Shown: positions 1 to 12,526, counted from the stretch's first letter. The stretch: 64,000 nucleotides of DNA from Adiantum capillus-veneris (GCA_014529385.2 CM043946.1:16511077-16575076), one strand, 5' to 3'. Numbers and translations: made by a program. Notes: generated from the sequence alone by a model not told the origin.

Positions 1-38
1 GGTTTATTGCAATGTTGGTCTATTTTTAATTTTAATTT

Positions 39-251
39 GCAACTTTAGTGTCCTTTTATTTTTTTGCAACAGTGTGTTGTGTTCTAGTTTACGAGAGGTG
101 TTGGAGCTCCTGTTGTTTATGAGATGGATAGAGAGAGACAGAGAGATAGATGAAACTTGCATTATTCTAGTTGCAACTTTGGTTGCCTTTTATTGTTTTG
201 CAGTAGGGTGTTGTGCTCCACTTTACGAGTGTTATTCCAGCTCCCGGATTT

Positions 252-294
<43 letters not shown>
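39..294. repeat. Diverged ~134-bp duplication followed by a GA microsatellite
   Basis: A segment beginning GCAACTTT near 39 recurs near 173 with many substitutions; both copies run through a TTTACGAG stretch to an AGCTCC. The second copy leads directly into a pure GA run at about 254-294. I see no gene in 295-680; the short frames there are low-complexity translations. Confidence 0.6.
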
Positions 295-298
<4 letters not shown>

Positions 299-940
299 GT
301 GAATTATTTATGGAGGAACTTGTGAAGTACGATATCAGAGAGTACGTGAAAAATTTTAGCAAACACTTTAAATCAAACGTCTAAACTTGTACAGTAAGAT
401 CCTATGTTTAATGTTGGCCTTTCATGGGATATTTTATCCATCTAATACCTTCAACAAAATGCAATATTAAAATGTCTACTAAACACAAACTTAATTTGTA
501 CACTTACTTCCTGGTGTAATTGTTACATACAAATATTGCATAGAAAGCCAATAAAAGAAACAAGCATTTGATCCTGTAGTGCATGAAATTGACATTCTCA
601 GAATGTTGAATATAAAAAATAATCAAGTCTATTATGAAAATTGGATGTCACAACTTGTTCACACTTTGTGCCTTACTCACAGGCCGATGTCAGAGAGTGA
701 CAGAAATGTAGATAAGACTAATGAAAGGTGGACAAGTTCCATATAAGGAAAAACAAAGACAACAAGGACATTAGATGACCTAGATGATAACCTACTCCAT
801 GTGAGGGTCTTGGGGTTTTTGAATAACCGCAATGCACTTCGCAATTTTGCCCAAAGAATAGCAAATTGCATCTGTGCCCTCATGCATTGTTTGAAGCCTG
901 GCATGCTAGATTTCTAATGCTTGGCGGTCTCTAGCCTCCT

Positions 941-1158
941 CTCGTGCATCTCTTCGACGCTCAGCCTCCTCAAAGCGCCTTGCACGACCAACCTCAGACT
1001 CCTCGTAGATAGTTGTCAGTCTTTTGGTTGTTTTGACTAGACCCTTGCTCTCGTGCATCTCTTCGACGCTCATCCTCCTCAAAGCGCCTTGCACGACCAA
1101 CCTCAGACTCCTCGTAGATAGTTGTCAGTCTTTTGGTTGTTTCGACTAGACCCTTGAT
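941..1158. repeat. 109-bp tandem duplication in the trihelix coiled-coil tail
   Basis: The segment starting CTCGTGCATCTCTTCGACGC at 941 starts again at 1050 with only a few changes. The period of 109 is not a multiple of three. It therefore puts the minus-strand coiled-coil sequence (LTTIYEESEVGRARRFEE) out of frame between the copies. Confidence 0.85.
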
Positions 1159-1316
1159 GGTCCCAGCATGCACTCACGGATGAAGTTTTTGTTTCACTCC
1201 CCCTGAGGAGGAGTCGTCAGCAGAATCTTGGCCACCCATATCGGTTGGTGTGTGGGCATCTTCGGTGTCATCCCCTACAAGGTAAAAGGTAGCATTTAGT
1301 GTACATATACACACAC

Positions 1317-1320
<4 letters not shown>

Positions 1321-1375
<55 letters not shown>

Positions 1376-1379
1376 GAGA

Positions 1380-1415
<36 letters not shown>
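1321..1415. repeat. GA microsatellite inside the trihelix remnant
   Basis: About 95 bp of nearly pure GA, broken by TGAG and ACAAG. On the minus strand it reads as alternating Ser-Leu, which explains the long Ser-Leu frames there. It sits between the trihelix domain and its coiled-coil tail, so it is either a 3' insertion or an expanded tract. Confidence 0.9.
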
Positions 1416-1419
<4 letters not shown>

Positions 1420-2609
1420 CACCATGCTCACCTGTTGGAGCAGTGTCGTCAGGATGGGAGTCGACCAAATTGGCTCCAACATCCACATTGCGATCGCCAT
1501 CAAACAATTGAACCATTTTGTCGTAGAGATCACTAAGAAAATCATCGCGTCTCTCTACTAGAGACATTTGCTAGAAACTGTTCCATCCTGAAGGAATGTG
1601 ATTCTTATAGTCTCGAATCCTATTGAACATCCCACTGATTTTTTCCCACTTGTTCTTGCATTGACTTTTAGTGCGATGGAGACCACTAGCTCGACAGATG
1701 TCTGCGATCGCTTGCCATGGATCTTTTAGCCTAATTGGAAGCCCACCTTCCATGATTCGGACCTCTAGGTCCTTTTTGGCTTCCACCAAGATGATCACCT
1801 CGTGTGGATGCCAATTCACACGTCCCCCTGTGGACGGTGCTTTAGTGGGAACTGGCTGACACACATTGCGAGAAGATGGCAACATAGCGGTTGTGGTTGG
1901 AGTGGGGTTGGATCCCCCCTCGACCGTGGCGGTGTTGCTATCACTTGAGACTGGAATCGGAGCGAACCTTGTCCCACCACCCACCGCACAATTTGGAGCA
2001 ATTGGCGATCGCAACTGTGGTGGGTGTGGTTGGAAAGGAGGGTTGGTTGCCAATGCCGAAGTTCATGGAGTGTAGGACGAGCCGTAGCTAAGCATTGGAG
2101 TGAACCTGGCCGACTAGTAAAGATAGATGTTGGCCCTCGAGCCCCGAATTGTATTGGCCTTCCATGGGGGCGAACAAGACGAGGAGCATGCACTGCAACC
2201 GCCTGTAGTTGCGATACTGCAGGTGGCGGTGGCGTTTCACAGTCCTCCTCCATGAAATGCATCTCTTTTTCCATTTGTGTGGAGCGCACACTTTCTTGAG
2301 AGTCATCCAGCCACAAGGAGTTGAGGTCCATGGAGGTAGGTCTTCACCTGCAAATTGTCAAACTCATAGCACATTACGTACAGAGACTGGTCGGTCCGCC
2401 ACAGGAACGAATGCACAATCCAGATTTAATAACTTAAATACTATGTATGTTATGCAATTTATTATTAACAGCTAGCTCGGTGCAGGTCCTGCATAATCCG
2501 CTTGTTGAATAGCGCTCAGTCCCAGCACGAAAAAGGTTGTGAGCAGCTGAACAGAAATGCACATGATCGAGCAGCACTGTTAGTTGCACAATAATTGCAG
2601 GCAAAGTGC

Positions 2610-2613
<4 letters not shown>

Positions 2614-2647
<34 letters not shown>

Positions 2648-2826
2648 GTGTGAGAGAGAGAGAGTGAGAGAGAGAGCCCGAGTTCCAGTACACAGCGGAC
2701 TGTGCAGGCCCGATTGCTTCTGTGGAGTTCATGAGAGAGAGAGAGAGAGAGCCCGAGTTCCAGTAGACAGCGGATTGTGCAGGCCCGATTGCTTCCGTGG
2801 AGTTCATGAGAGAGAGAGAGAGAGAA
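2614..2826. repeat. GT tract plus 75-bp tandem duplication flanked by GA
   Basis: A GT run near 2614-2645 leads into GA. A unit starting GCCCGAGTTCCAGTA at 2676 starts again at 2751 (period 75), each copy ending ...GGAGTTCATG followed by a GA run. The three GA runs and two unique blocks look like one unit duplicated with its microsatellite. Confidence 0.85.
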
Positions 2827-2831
2827 ACATG

Positions 2832-3690
2832 TCGAGCGCGTGTACTGAGGAATGCCTGGGCCGTTCGTCGTGGTACTTGCAGCTACAGGTGTTGCGCAAT
2901 TCCGCCTGCAGTTTTATATATGGTGGCCACCATGAGAAGGTAGCCTGTGAGTTGATGAAGGAGCAGTTGGCGCCACTTTCCAATGCAGTTGTCAGGTCAC
3001 GATGTGTAGGTCACCGGTAAACAGGTAGTGAGTTACCTTCTCCCCCCGGTCAAGATGCACGGCGGCCATTGTGGGGGGTGGTTCAACCACCCACCAGACT
3101 AGCAGCTGCTTCGCCCTTTTCGGCAATTTAGGCGACTGTATGGGAAAATACGTGTTATGGAAAGGCCCGCTCAACGACGAATTTGGAGATCCTACGGGAA
3201 GGTGATCTAAGCCCCTCTTCCATCTTCACAAATAGGATTTGATTTTACATCTCTCCATCCGACTACTCCTAGATTCTATCGAGGATTATTAGAGGGACAT
3301 CAAGAAATCCTTCCTTGATCAAACACAAGTGAGTAAGCTCTCGTGCTTAATGACAAGATGTGTCATGTGAATTAATTCAAGTCCTCTACGTTTGCCTCGA
3401 ATGCATTCATTTTTCTGCCCCTCTTGAAAGACAAAGCATCTATGGATGCTAAGGACAACCCAAAAATTGATGGCAAGGGAGACACAAAAGTGCACTTTTC
3501 CTAAATTCAAACAACACTCTTGAAAATGACACACACACTCTCTCCAAGACTGATCATTTGCTCTGTTGTGCATCTTGAAAGCATATTGGATTATGAATGG
3601 TAAGCATATGCATCGTGACGTCATTAGTCAGCGGCTTCCAATTTGAGATGTTTTTGTTGGGCTGACAGGGTAGAAAAGCTCTAGGGATTT
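2832..3690. other. No gene seen
   Basis: Short frames on both strands only, with no recognisable domain, RNA or repeat boundary. The CCCCCCGG and GGGGGG stretches around 3043-3080 are unremarkable. Confidence 0.5.
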
Positions 3691-3696
3691 CACTAG

Positions 3697-3890
3697 ATGC
3701 AAAGCTGGGATCTCTCCCCCAATGTGATCACCTATGCTTGCATCTCAAAGGCATGTGGCTACATAATATCACACAATAAGTTGACATGGGTACGCATGTG
3801 TGATGAGATCAAAAGCCAAGTAGTTTTGGTCAATCTCTACAACGATGTGCTTAGCATGTATGTGAAATGTGGTATGCTCTTCTTGTTTAG
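3697..3890 (+). pseudogene. Pentatricopeptide-repeat (PPR) protein fragment
   Basis: About 64 codons read as one and a half PPR repeats: SPNVITYACISKACGYI matches the second-helix part of a PLS-type repeat, and a later YNDVLSMYVKCGML matches the usual ...DMYAKCG... of the next repeat. PPR proteins act in organelle RNA editing and processing and have many repeats plus a targeting peptide; here there is neither. No start context is convincing, and just downstream the frame runs into unrelated retroelement sequence. It is most likely a transposed or captured fragment. Confidence 0.6.
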
Positions 3891-3954
3891 TAGACCTTTA
3901 CATATTTTAGCTCACATGTTACCTCTGATCTATTCCAGCATGTATGTGGGCACA

Positions 3955-4305
3955 CGATGGGCAAGAATCCTACAGGACACCAAAAGTACTATGCTAAGTT
4001 AGCAAAAAGGTACTATGGTCCCTTCCAAATTCTTAGGCCAATCAATGAGATGGCCTATCAACTCAAGTTTCCCAGCCATTGGCTCATACACAATGCTTTC
4101 CATGTAAGCCTACTAAAGTGTTACAAAGGAGAGCCACCTCAAGAACCGACTATTGAAGACCCACAAGAGATCCAGGACCAAGAAGAGGTGCTCCGGCCCG
4201 AGTCCATTTTCTGACATGAAGACAAGCTACTAAGAGGCGGTAAGACTATCCAACGATATCTTATTAAGTTTAAGAATTATCTTTTTGAAGATGCTAGATA
4301 GATGC
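3955..4305 (+). pseudogene. Ty3/gypsy integrase C-terminus with chromodomain (remnant)
   Basis: The frame holds KLAKRYYGPFQIL, then MAYQLKFP and IHNAFHVSLLK, the standard chromovirus integrase tail. After an in-frame TGA at 4212-4214 it goes on as HEDKLLRGG, then QRYLIKFKNY and FEDAR, the shape of a chromodomain, before a second stop at 4300-4302. Upstream integrase core and RT are absent. This is a 3' fragment of a chromodomain-bearing gypsy element. Confidence 0.75.
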
Positions 4306-4842
4306 AAGGCATATAATTAAAGGATAACATAAACCTTGTCAATGCTTACAATGCTTCCCTAGAGTAAGCAAATGTACAAATGTTTAAATTGAACAAAGTT
4401 TTTGTCTTATAAGACTCTCTTTTTCTTTATTGTGCACATGCATGCTTAGATCAAGTTTGCGGAAGACGACATCTCCCAAACACCAAGTAGAGCTTGTCAC
4501 TCTACTATGGAAGATTGATAGGACTAATGTGCAGACATGTTTGCAGCAAGTTAGGCTCTCAAGCGCCAAATGGACTAGTCATCCATTCTGGAACGATGTC
4601 ATAGGGTAACATTGGGATCCTCTACCCGCTAGAAAAAGGACTAATGAATATGCTTTATCTTCTCTACCCCATAGTCGAGGATGACTATGATTTCAAGAGA
4701 GTGGTAATTTCATAATAACTAATATCTAATTCTTCTAAAATATTTTCTCATGTTAAACTGATCATTTAATATGGGGAACTGCCAGGGGAGAAAAAGCTAG
4801 AATATTGGTTAAAATGGCAGACCGGCCACAGTAGGGATCAAG

Positions 4843-4873
<31 letters not shown>

Positions 4874-5083
4874 TCTACAAAAGAGCAAGGTGCAACAATG
4901 GGCTTAAAAGACCCTAAGGTTCAGCCAATTAAGACTTCCAAAATGCTAAGGTTCCAAAATTCAAAGGTTGTGTCCAAAGGCCAAAAGCCTAGGAAAATTG
5001 GATGCTTTGTGTGTGCTCAAAAAGGCTTCATGCATCCCTACATAGGAGGGGGCAAGCCCTAGAAGTAGGAGATGAGATAGAAA

Positions 5084-5126
<43 letters not shown>

Positions 5127-6390
5127 GCTCCCTTTACACAAAGGGAATTGAATGAGGGACACACGCCAGCTCCCTAGGCCAGATGCCCACAAGCTGTGCT
5201 CAAATCATATTGGATGGCCATGGAGGTGGACCAATGAGAATTAGGCTACAGTGAATCTAGTTTAATTAATTTAAAACACTTAACAAAAGAACCAATAAGA
5301 ATTAAGCTCTCTAGAAGACTATTGGACAGTCTCCCAAGGGGTCCAATGAGCATTCAATAGCCCAATGGCTTTCCTGATTCCTACTGGCCAAGAGACAAAG
5401 GGGTCCAATGAGAGTTTAGTTGCATTAATTAATTACCTAAATCTCTCACAAAAGGGGAAAGGGGGACACATGTCAGAAGGCTATCACTTATGCTCTTGAA
5501 ATTCCATTGGCTAAGCCTGGAGAGGTCCAATAGGGTGTGAGCATGAGCAAATAGCAAGAGGGGTCGACCAAGAGAGAGAGAGAGGGGGGGGCTGATTTTT
5601 CTCAAGGCATTATTGCATACACACTCACACTAGTCCATGTGTGGAGTAAGAAGACTCTCCTTCTCAAGCTTTAATGGAAAGCTTATCACCTACTCCAAGT
5701 TTGTGAGAAGGGAGGCCTACACCAACAACTCTTGGCTTTGTGATGCAAATCCAACCAAGAGCCAAGCTTCAATGCATGCTCATCTCCTCTACCATGCTAA
5801 TCACTAAGCTAAGCTATGCTAATATGAGTGATTATGTGAGTAGATGTACATCTTTATCGAAAGACTACTCCTTCCTCTCAATCTACTCTCATACCCCGCT
5901 AGCTCTCACCATCTTCAAAGGTGTGTGAGGTCTTGGGTATGAGACCGTGAGGGAATTGATGTTGTGGTTTATAAGTGTTTTGCTTAGTGCTTGAAGTTTC
6001 CATCTTCATTGCACTAGCTAGTATTGAAGGAACACCAAGGATTGTATTGTAAAATGTCTCTCTTGATGGGAGAAACCATAATACAAAGCCTTTTGGAGGG
6101 GGAACCAGCTCCATGTAAATCCAGTCCTCAACTGTTGTCAATAGCTTAATTTCTCTCTCTTTTGAAGTATAGTTCATGCTATCTAACTAGGTGTTATACT
6201 TTTTCTGCTCTCGCCACCCAAGCACTTGATATTCTCATTAGGAATCTATTCTAATGAAATGCTCACTATGTTCATGCTATTTTCCACTACACACAAGTTA
6301 CTAGGCCATTAAATGTTACAAGAAGACTTTGGAAGTTAAGATGTCAGGCATCCACTTAGCATCTTCTCTAGGGTGTCCTTATTAAAAGTC
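4306..6390. other. No gene seen; CA microsatellite and a diverged motif repeat
   Basis: Apart from the G run this stretch has a CA tract near 5085-5126, and five loosely similar blocks around 5230-5540, each with a (G)GTCCAATGAG or ACCAATAAG core (5231, 5290, 5339, 5401, 5523). These look like decayed tandem repeats. A stretch near 6030-6180 resembles the transcribed end of an LTR but has no partner copy here. Confidence 0.4.
4842..4871 (+). repeat. Homopolymer of 30 G
   Basis: An uninterrupted run of 30 guanines in otherwise ordinary A/T-rich DNA, with no coding context. Long G runs can form quadruplexes and are error-prone in sequencing, so the exact length may be unreliable. Confidence 0.85.
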
Positions 6391-6398
6391 AAAATATA

Positions 6399-6713
6399 AT
6401 GATTGTAAAATCTGCCATGAGGACCCCAAAGGTCAAGGGAGCTCCTACTAGTAGAGCGTCACCTTCAACATGCACACAAAGATCAAAGGCCAAGGAGATA
6501 ATATCCTCCCCTGGCAGAAGCAACAACAAAGGTGTTTACACCCCATCCCCCCAAGAAACAGAGCCGGAGCACAAAACCAATCCCAACACAAAGGCTAGTC
6601 CAAAAGAGTGCAAGGTTGTTGATATCGACTCTCCTAACGGACCTCACTCCTCTTTAATGAAGCTGAATCAAAATCTACCAACAAGTCAAGACGTGGTATG
6701 CTATTCACACTAG
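6399..6713 (+). CDS. Hypothetical 104-residue ORF, Ser/Pro/Lys-rich
   Basis: The frame begins with a true ATG and encodes a basic, disordered-looking protein (many Ser, Pro, Lys, Thr) with no recognised domain. Its start (MIVKSAMRTPKVKG) is loosely like the start of the pogo-like remnant at 11685 (MTKSASMSSRNTKG), so it may be the N-terminal end of a related transposase; this is weak. It could equally be a chance frame. Confidence 0.25.
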   Translation: MIVKSAMRTPKVKGAPTSRASPSTCTQRSKAKEIISSPGRSNNKGVYTPSPQETEPEHKTNPNTKASPKECKVVDIDSPNGPHSSLMKLNQNLPTSQDVVCYSH

Positions 6714-6719
6714 CATCAA

Positions 6720-9700
6720 GCTTGTGTTAGTTAAATGGTGCATGTTAACTCCTTGTGCTTGATGTGACATTTGAAGTTAGATATACAATACCAAGTTTGG
6801 TACTCTGGAGTACCACATTTGGTACTATAGGGCACACACCACATTTAATTTATATCTCAGAAATTTTCTCTAATGTTTTTCACATTTCAGGTTAGAATAA
6901 AATGGAGGAGTACCTCAATAGACCAGGTTATTTTACACAGCACAAGACCTGCATGAGGAGTACAGCCTCAATCTAGAAGGCAAAATCCCCAAGGACCTGA
7001 CTAATGAAGACTTCCCACCTGAGCAATGGTTAACTATTTTCAAGTACAAGTACCGAAAAAAAAAAACCAAGACCTATTTAAACCATTTGCAGCCACATAT
7101 GTGGAAGACTATAGATTTCTATTCTCCAAAGTTTAGACATTGCTCTTTTTAACATATGCTTCATTAAATTCATAGAAGTGGCACATAGAGTGGGCACAAA
7201 TATGATATCAGAAAAGAATACTTCACAAAAATGTAGTACCTGATAGGGCTAGTAAGCCCAATGCTTCAAGATATGAAATATCATATCAACTTGTTAAATT
7301 TCATTTCTCAATCAAGTGATTAAATGCTATTATGGTGTATTTCATTATAAAGACATGTAGGCTATCTTCAAATTATTTTAGCACATAAGTAAATAAATCA
7401 ATGATATAAATTTAGGGCACATCAACAACTTGGTATTTGGCTTTTTGATAAGAGTGTACACCATTGAAAATTGGATGCTTATTTTGACTCCAATCTATAC
7501 TCAAAAAATATTGCCTTTGTGATCTATCAAGAATAGAATTAAAAGGGGCCTTTGCACCTTGATTAGTAGCATCAAGATTGGAAAACATAACTATAAATAT
7601 TACATAAATTTTCCATGATTGATGATCCATGATTCTAGAGAGATAACGGGAGAGAAACTTACAAATGTGAACAATCATATTCACAGACACACATTGGACA
7701 TGCCGTGTGACCAATCTGGTAGTTTGTTGATTGGATAGCTTCCAAAGATGTAGGGAGAGAAATGGTACGGCTTCCAAATGTGTATACTACATATTCTAAG
7801 GGACTAAAGGAGCTAGAATCTATAAATATGTGACACCAATCACCTAAATGTATAAATTTACAGGTGTAGAATTTTATGGAATCATGAGTTATGGTAAGAA
7901 GGTACTTAGATTTTTTTACAAAAGACTATAAGTTGATAACCCTTGTAACTTTCAAAGCGTACTTATTGGGAGGTCTTTGAAGAAATTGAAAAGTTAACAT
8001 GGACACTCATCAATTTATTTGATATGTAGACTTGTGTTGAGATGGTCCTTGGTCTTGCATGGCATGATTATGACATCAACGTTGTGAGCGGGATGGAAAC
8101 ACACACAATGCCTCTATAATGACCCAACACACACTCTTGGGATGATACACACACACACTATGGGGCACCACTCGGCTTACACAACACACATGGCCGAGAC
8201 AGGGAACACACCTATGGAGTGAGAGGAGAGAGACTATCCACTTGCCCACTCCACACAGACACACACACACACACACACCCAAAAAACTCAGCTCAAAAGA
8301 GAGGAACTTCTGATAATTAGATACAAATGAGCTTGGGCCAACACCAAGGGGCAAATAGTTTACACGGTATTGAGGAAATACACCAGATACAACCACAAAG
8401 TTAAGCAGAGGCTTCACTCACCGGAGACGATTACACAGAAAAACAACAAAAAATTTGTGAGGAATTTGGCAAAATGGACAGCGCCATTGCGTCCGGAACG
8501 CCCAAAAACCCCACCCTACAATGTCACAGTGCTCAAATCCGACCTCGGATGAGCAGTTTAGGGCCAAAAAATGCTCCAAAAACACACTTGCGACTGTTCC
8601 TCCTCTCTTCTCCACGTTTTTTTCTGGTCTTCTCTCACTTTTTTCAGTTCCCACACTTAGCTTTATTAGTTGGGCACTTGTGGCCTTTTAGATGACCTCA
8701 AACGGACCCCGAACAGGCCAAAAACTGACCTCGCAGTGCATAGTTGTCACCTTTTTGCATCATCCGCACACCTGGCACTCAGTTTTTCCAAATAATGCAT
8801 CCCACAACCACGTGAAGTGGCCCCAAAAAGTGGTCCTCATGATGATCTTTCTGCATAAGTATCACAAGAAAACACCCACGTCGTGTCCATACTTCTCCGT
8901 GTGCAAGTATTGACCCCGTTCGACCTCCTGACGCCACTCGATGCCATCTGACGCACCTGCTTACCTCATGTCGTCAGCCCGCGGATAGCTTCCTCGAGAA
9001 GTTTTACGCACTACCAACTCCTCCTTATTGTAGAAAAAACACAGTGGTACTGGTAATAGTGAAAATCGATGCACTATGTACACCCTGTCCTACCTGTACA
9101 CATGTGGGCCCCACGTAACCACCTGGCTCTGAAAAATGGGCAATTCTTTATTTGATGCACCATGCATGTATATGTACATATGCGCAATCCCTTCCTCCAA
9201 AAAACTCCTGACAACGTTTGACTTTAAGCTCCATTTGCAAACAAATTTCTTGTTGACTTGTCAACTTGGTGGCCATGTTCAAACAAGAGGCATAGAGTTG
9301 TTCATTAGCTCCAATTGTTAGAGTGGAATGTATACTACCTATTAAAAAAACCTCAGAACAAGACTGTTTGGTTTTGATTAGCACAACTATACAAATTTAA
9401 GTGTATATATATAGAAAATCATTATGAACAAAAATAAGTAAAGGAAAATTTTCTAAATTTTAGCTTAGCTATGATGGATTAGTGCTCTATCTCCATGAAC
9501 CTTATTTATTATTATGAAATTTGAGGATTAATCCATCCCAAATTGGAATTGAAGTGTCTAATAAGTAACTATAGTTGTTAGGGTAAGAGTTGCTATAGTA
9601 TAATTAGTAATTAGTATTATTGAGTAGAAGAATCTTGGAAGAAAACACTTCAATACAACCAAAGTTGGTCAATGGTGGGAAGTGTGTTGTGCAGTGTTGT

Positions 9701-11680
9701 GTATGTATACAGGTGCATATGGGAGTGCTAGAGAAGGTACCAAGATAATGGGCAAATATGTAAAAGCGGCTATGTATGTTTGATGCGGTTTTTTAGGCCT
9801 AAAAGGCTCCAAAATGGGTCGGTGGGATGGCAAGTAGGGATTTTTGAAGGGCTAGTTTTTTGCTTGGATATGTAATGTTCAAAGTGCTGATTAATCTGGT
9901 CTAAACAGCTCATCAAATAGAGCTACAAGGTGAGAGATATGGCCACTTGAATGTTTGCCATGAATTCTTACCAAGGGCCGATTCTAAGCCACTTTGGTTG
10001 CAATGGAGAGCATGCCAATTGGGAGATTTTGAGCCTTGCTAGGGTTTGTAGAGCTGGTGTTTAGTATGAGAAGACAACAAGAAGTTACTGCTCGTCAATC
10101 GGATGCAAGGATGACAAGATATGGCATGTCGAGGTTTGTGCTAGTTGATGGAGGTGCAATACCTAATGGTTTTTCTCAGTTTTGGTCACATCGATTGGCG
10201 ATTCCGGGCAGGTTGGGATGGAGCAAGAATGGAGAATTTCAAAGTTGAGAATGAGGGTTTTTAGATGGAAGTTGCAACTCAATCATTGGGTTATTGAGCC
10301 AGAAATCGCAGGCAATAAAAGTGGATAAAATAATAGGTTTTTTTGAAAATTTGAATAAAGTTTTTTGGAGTCTCGGAGACCCAGTGCTTATAGGAGTGCC
10401 ATATGACACCGTAGATCATCCCACATGTGGTGCTTGGGCCTTGTAACAAGGGGTATACCTTGGGGTATCACATGAGATAGAGAGAGTGGAGCTCGTGGTT
10501 GGCTATGGAAAACCACCACCTGCAGCGATGCGCATGGGCATGAGCTAGCATCTCTGATGGTTGTTGCGGGTGGTCATGGGCGATGTGTTGCCATTCGTTG
10601 CCGTCAACGGGCTGTACTACAGTGGTGATATGGCTTGGCTATTGGTGGTCATTACTGTGATGTTCAAAGCCACAAACCTTTTAGTTGAGGAGTCTCACAT
10701 GGCCTTGTCACAATGCAGTGACAACCAGGGGGGACTTGCCACGGGTCTTGAGGAGCCTGTTGACTCAAGATTGGACAAGGGATCCTTCACATGCAGTGTG
10801 ACAGTGAGTGAATGGAGGGAAGTTTCTCAGGTGTTGACACTACACAAAATGTGCTAAATATGGATATTCCAAGTGTGTGTAGTGTATGTAAAATTCTAAA
10901 AAGAGCTCAGATGGAGCTGCACAAGTAAAGTTGAACCCCATTTTTTGCTTTTTGAAGAGGGTGACTCCCTATAAGAGAGATTCTTGAAAATTGTACTGGG
11001 ATTTTTGGAGCCATGATTTTTTGCCATTAAGTTGTTTTTGAACATGAAGGAGAAAGAGAGGAGAAGGAGAGTGCTCTACACAGCATGAAGATGCTTTTGT
11101 AATTATTTTCTTTGAGTAAAAAGCTCTCCACTTCCCCCACAATGTGTGGTTCCCCGCTCCCCCTTTTCTTTTTGCTCTTTGCTTTGCTTGATGTTGCCGA
11201 TGTTGGTGCGGTTGTGTGCAACCCCAAACCGAGGTCTTGGTGTGCAAAGTGAGAGAGAGAGAAGGTTGGTATTTATTTGTGGTGTGTAACAAGGATTTGA
11301 GTTTGTGGCGTGTGCTAAATCTTTTTTAGAAGTGTATGTGTGTGTTGGTGTACTGGGACGAGTGAAAAATTTATCATCCAGCTTTGAAGTACCTGCACCT
11401 TGCGTTCAAAAAAAGAAGTTCTCATTCAAGGAGTACGACCACCTCCTTCAAGACATTCAAGACAATTAGCCCTTCAAGAAGTAGGTTTTTGAGTATTACC
11501 TTGTTCATTCTAATTTACATTTATTTATAATCATGGTATGGATTCTTAATCGGTAAGCAAGCTCATGCTTCTCATCATGTTTATCACCCTGTTTATAAAG
11601 TTTCTTGTTGTGGTAGTGCATTCAATTTATGTAAATCTAGTTCTAATGTAAGCCATTGAATTCCTTTCCACTTTTTTGTA
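6720..11680. other. No gene seen
   Basis: Five kilobases of A/T-rich DNA with several frames of 60-121 codons on both strands, none with recognisable motifs. There are short CA runs near 8144-8158 and 8260-8278. The longest frame (7412-7777, minus, 121 codons) has no similarity I can name. Confidence 0.4.
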
Positions 11681-11684
11681 GATC

Positions 11685-12298
11685 ATGACAAAAAGTGCAT
11701 CAATGTCGAGTAGAAACACCAAAGGAAAATACACATCCTCAGGTCAATGCATAACCATCTTACCTTCCTCTTGAGCAAGTCACAAAAACAAAGGATGAAG
11801 GAGCAAGGGAACAACTACAAGAGGAATCCCACCCCTTGCACTTCAATAAATCATTCAATTCCCTAAAGAGAGGACTCAAAATATGGTTGCACCAACTCAA
11901 CATCTTCCAAACCTCAGTGAATACAAAGTTAACTAATTGACTATGAAGACAAGGTGTACTACTCTACAATGGATAGAAGAGGACATGGCCAAGGTGCTGG
12001 TAGCTTGAGAAGAGGGGCTCTCTCTACAGTAATGATCAATCCAATTTGGCATCAAAAAATCCATGATTGCAAACTAGGAGAGGGCAGAACATGCAAAAAG
12101 AGACGAGGTCCTATGACAATGCTAACGACAAATGAAGAAAATGATTTTCTTCGATGGATATTTCTCAAGTGTGATTCGAGACATGGCGGCATGTCTGTTG
12201 TAGATGTCAAGCTCGGGGAATTTCATACACCGAGAAAACCTTTCCAAGCAATCATAAAAGCGATCAAAACCCAACAAGATACATATAGAACTTAATCA
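11685..12298 (+). pseudogene. N-terminal DNA-binding part of a pogo/Tigger-like transposase
   Basis: From an ATG at 11685 the sequence runs through several stops to a frame starting WIEEDMAKVLVA near 11970, continuing EEGLSL...SIQFGIKKSMIA: a psq-type helix-turn-helix. A frame change near 12075 then gives GRTCKKRRGP, LTTNEENDFLRWIF and VDVKL, the second CENP-B-like helix-turn-helix. In pogo/Tigger (Tc1/mariner superfamily) transposases these two modules bind the element ends and precede the DDE domain. The catalytic domain is absent; the frame ends in a TAA at 12293-12295. A GA tract at 12481-12524 follows. A better preserved catalytic half of the same superfamily flanks element G1 (33781-34160 and 54344-54835). 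Confidence 0.7.
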
Positions 12299-12481
12299 TA
12301 AAAGGAAAAATTTAGCATCGAATTACATATTATCTATCCATCATTGTTCCTCCTCTAGCATTCCTCATGGAAACTTCAATCATCCATCCTTATATTAACT
12401 CCTTGATATCCAAGGTTGTACTCCCTCCCCCGAAGCATGACTAGTGGTCATAGGTAGTCAAGCCATAGTAGTTTCTTGGGC

Positions 12482-12526
<45 letters not shown>

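Larger units (their letters stand above)
680..2331 (-). pseudogene. Broken trihelix (Myb/SANT-like) DNA-binding gene
   Basis: Read on the minus strand, a start at 2331 (MDLNSLWLDD) opens a frame rich in Pro, Gln and His that shifts near 2055 into the frame 2053-1571. That frame holds a trihelix-type domain: a GGRVNWHPHE start, an acidic helix, then KSQCKNKWEKI and SGWNSF. An in-frame TAG at 1571-1573 stops it; the same frame resumes at once with QMSLVERRDDF and a helix ending in QLFDG, as expected for the family (a Trp codon TGG changed to TAG would explain it). The frame then runs into a GA tract and continues as an Arg/Glu-rich coiled coil near 906-1140. Trihelix proteins are plant nuclear transcription factors, and similar domains occur beside some DNA transposons. 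With one frameshift, one stop, a microsatellite and a 109-bp duplication it is not functional as it stands. Whether it was a host gene or transposon-borne is open. Confidence 0.7.

Noticed and set aside
1174-1567. Long minus-strand frames of alternating Ser-Leu (and similar Arg-Glu, Cys-Val, His-Thr frames elsewhere)
   Set aside because: They are translations of GA, TC, GT and CA microsatellites, not proteins.
5899-6177. 92-codon minus-strand ORF and an LTR-like look on the plus strand
   Set aside because: No partner repeat, primer site or domain was found.
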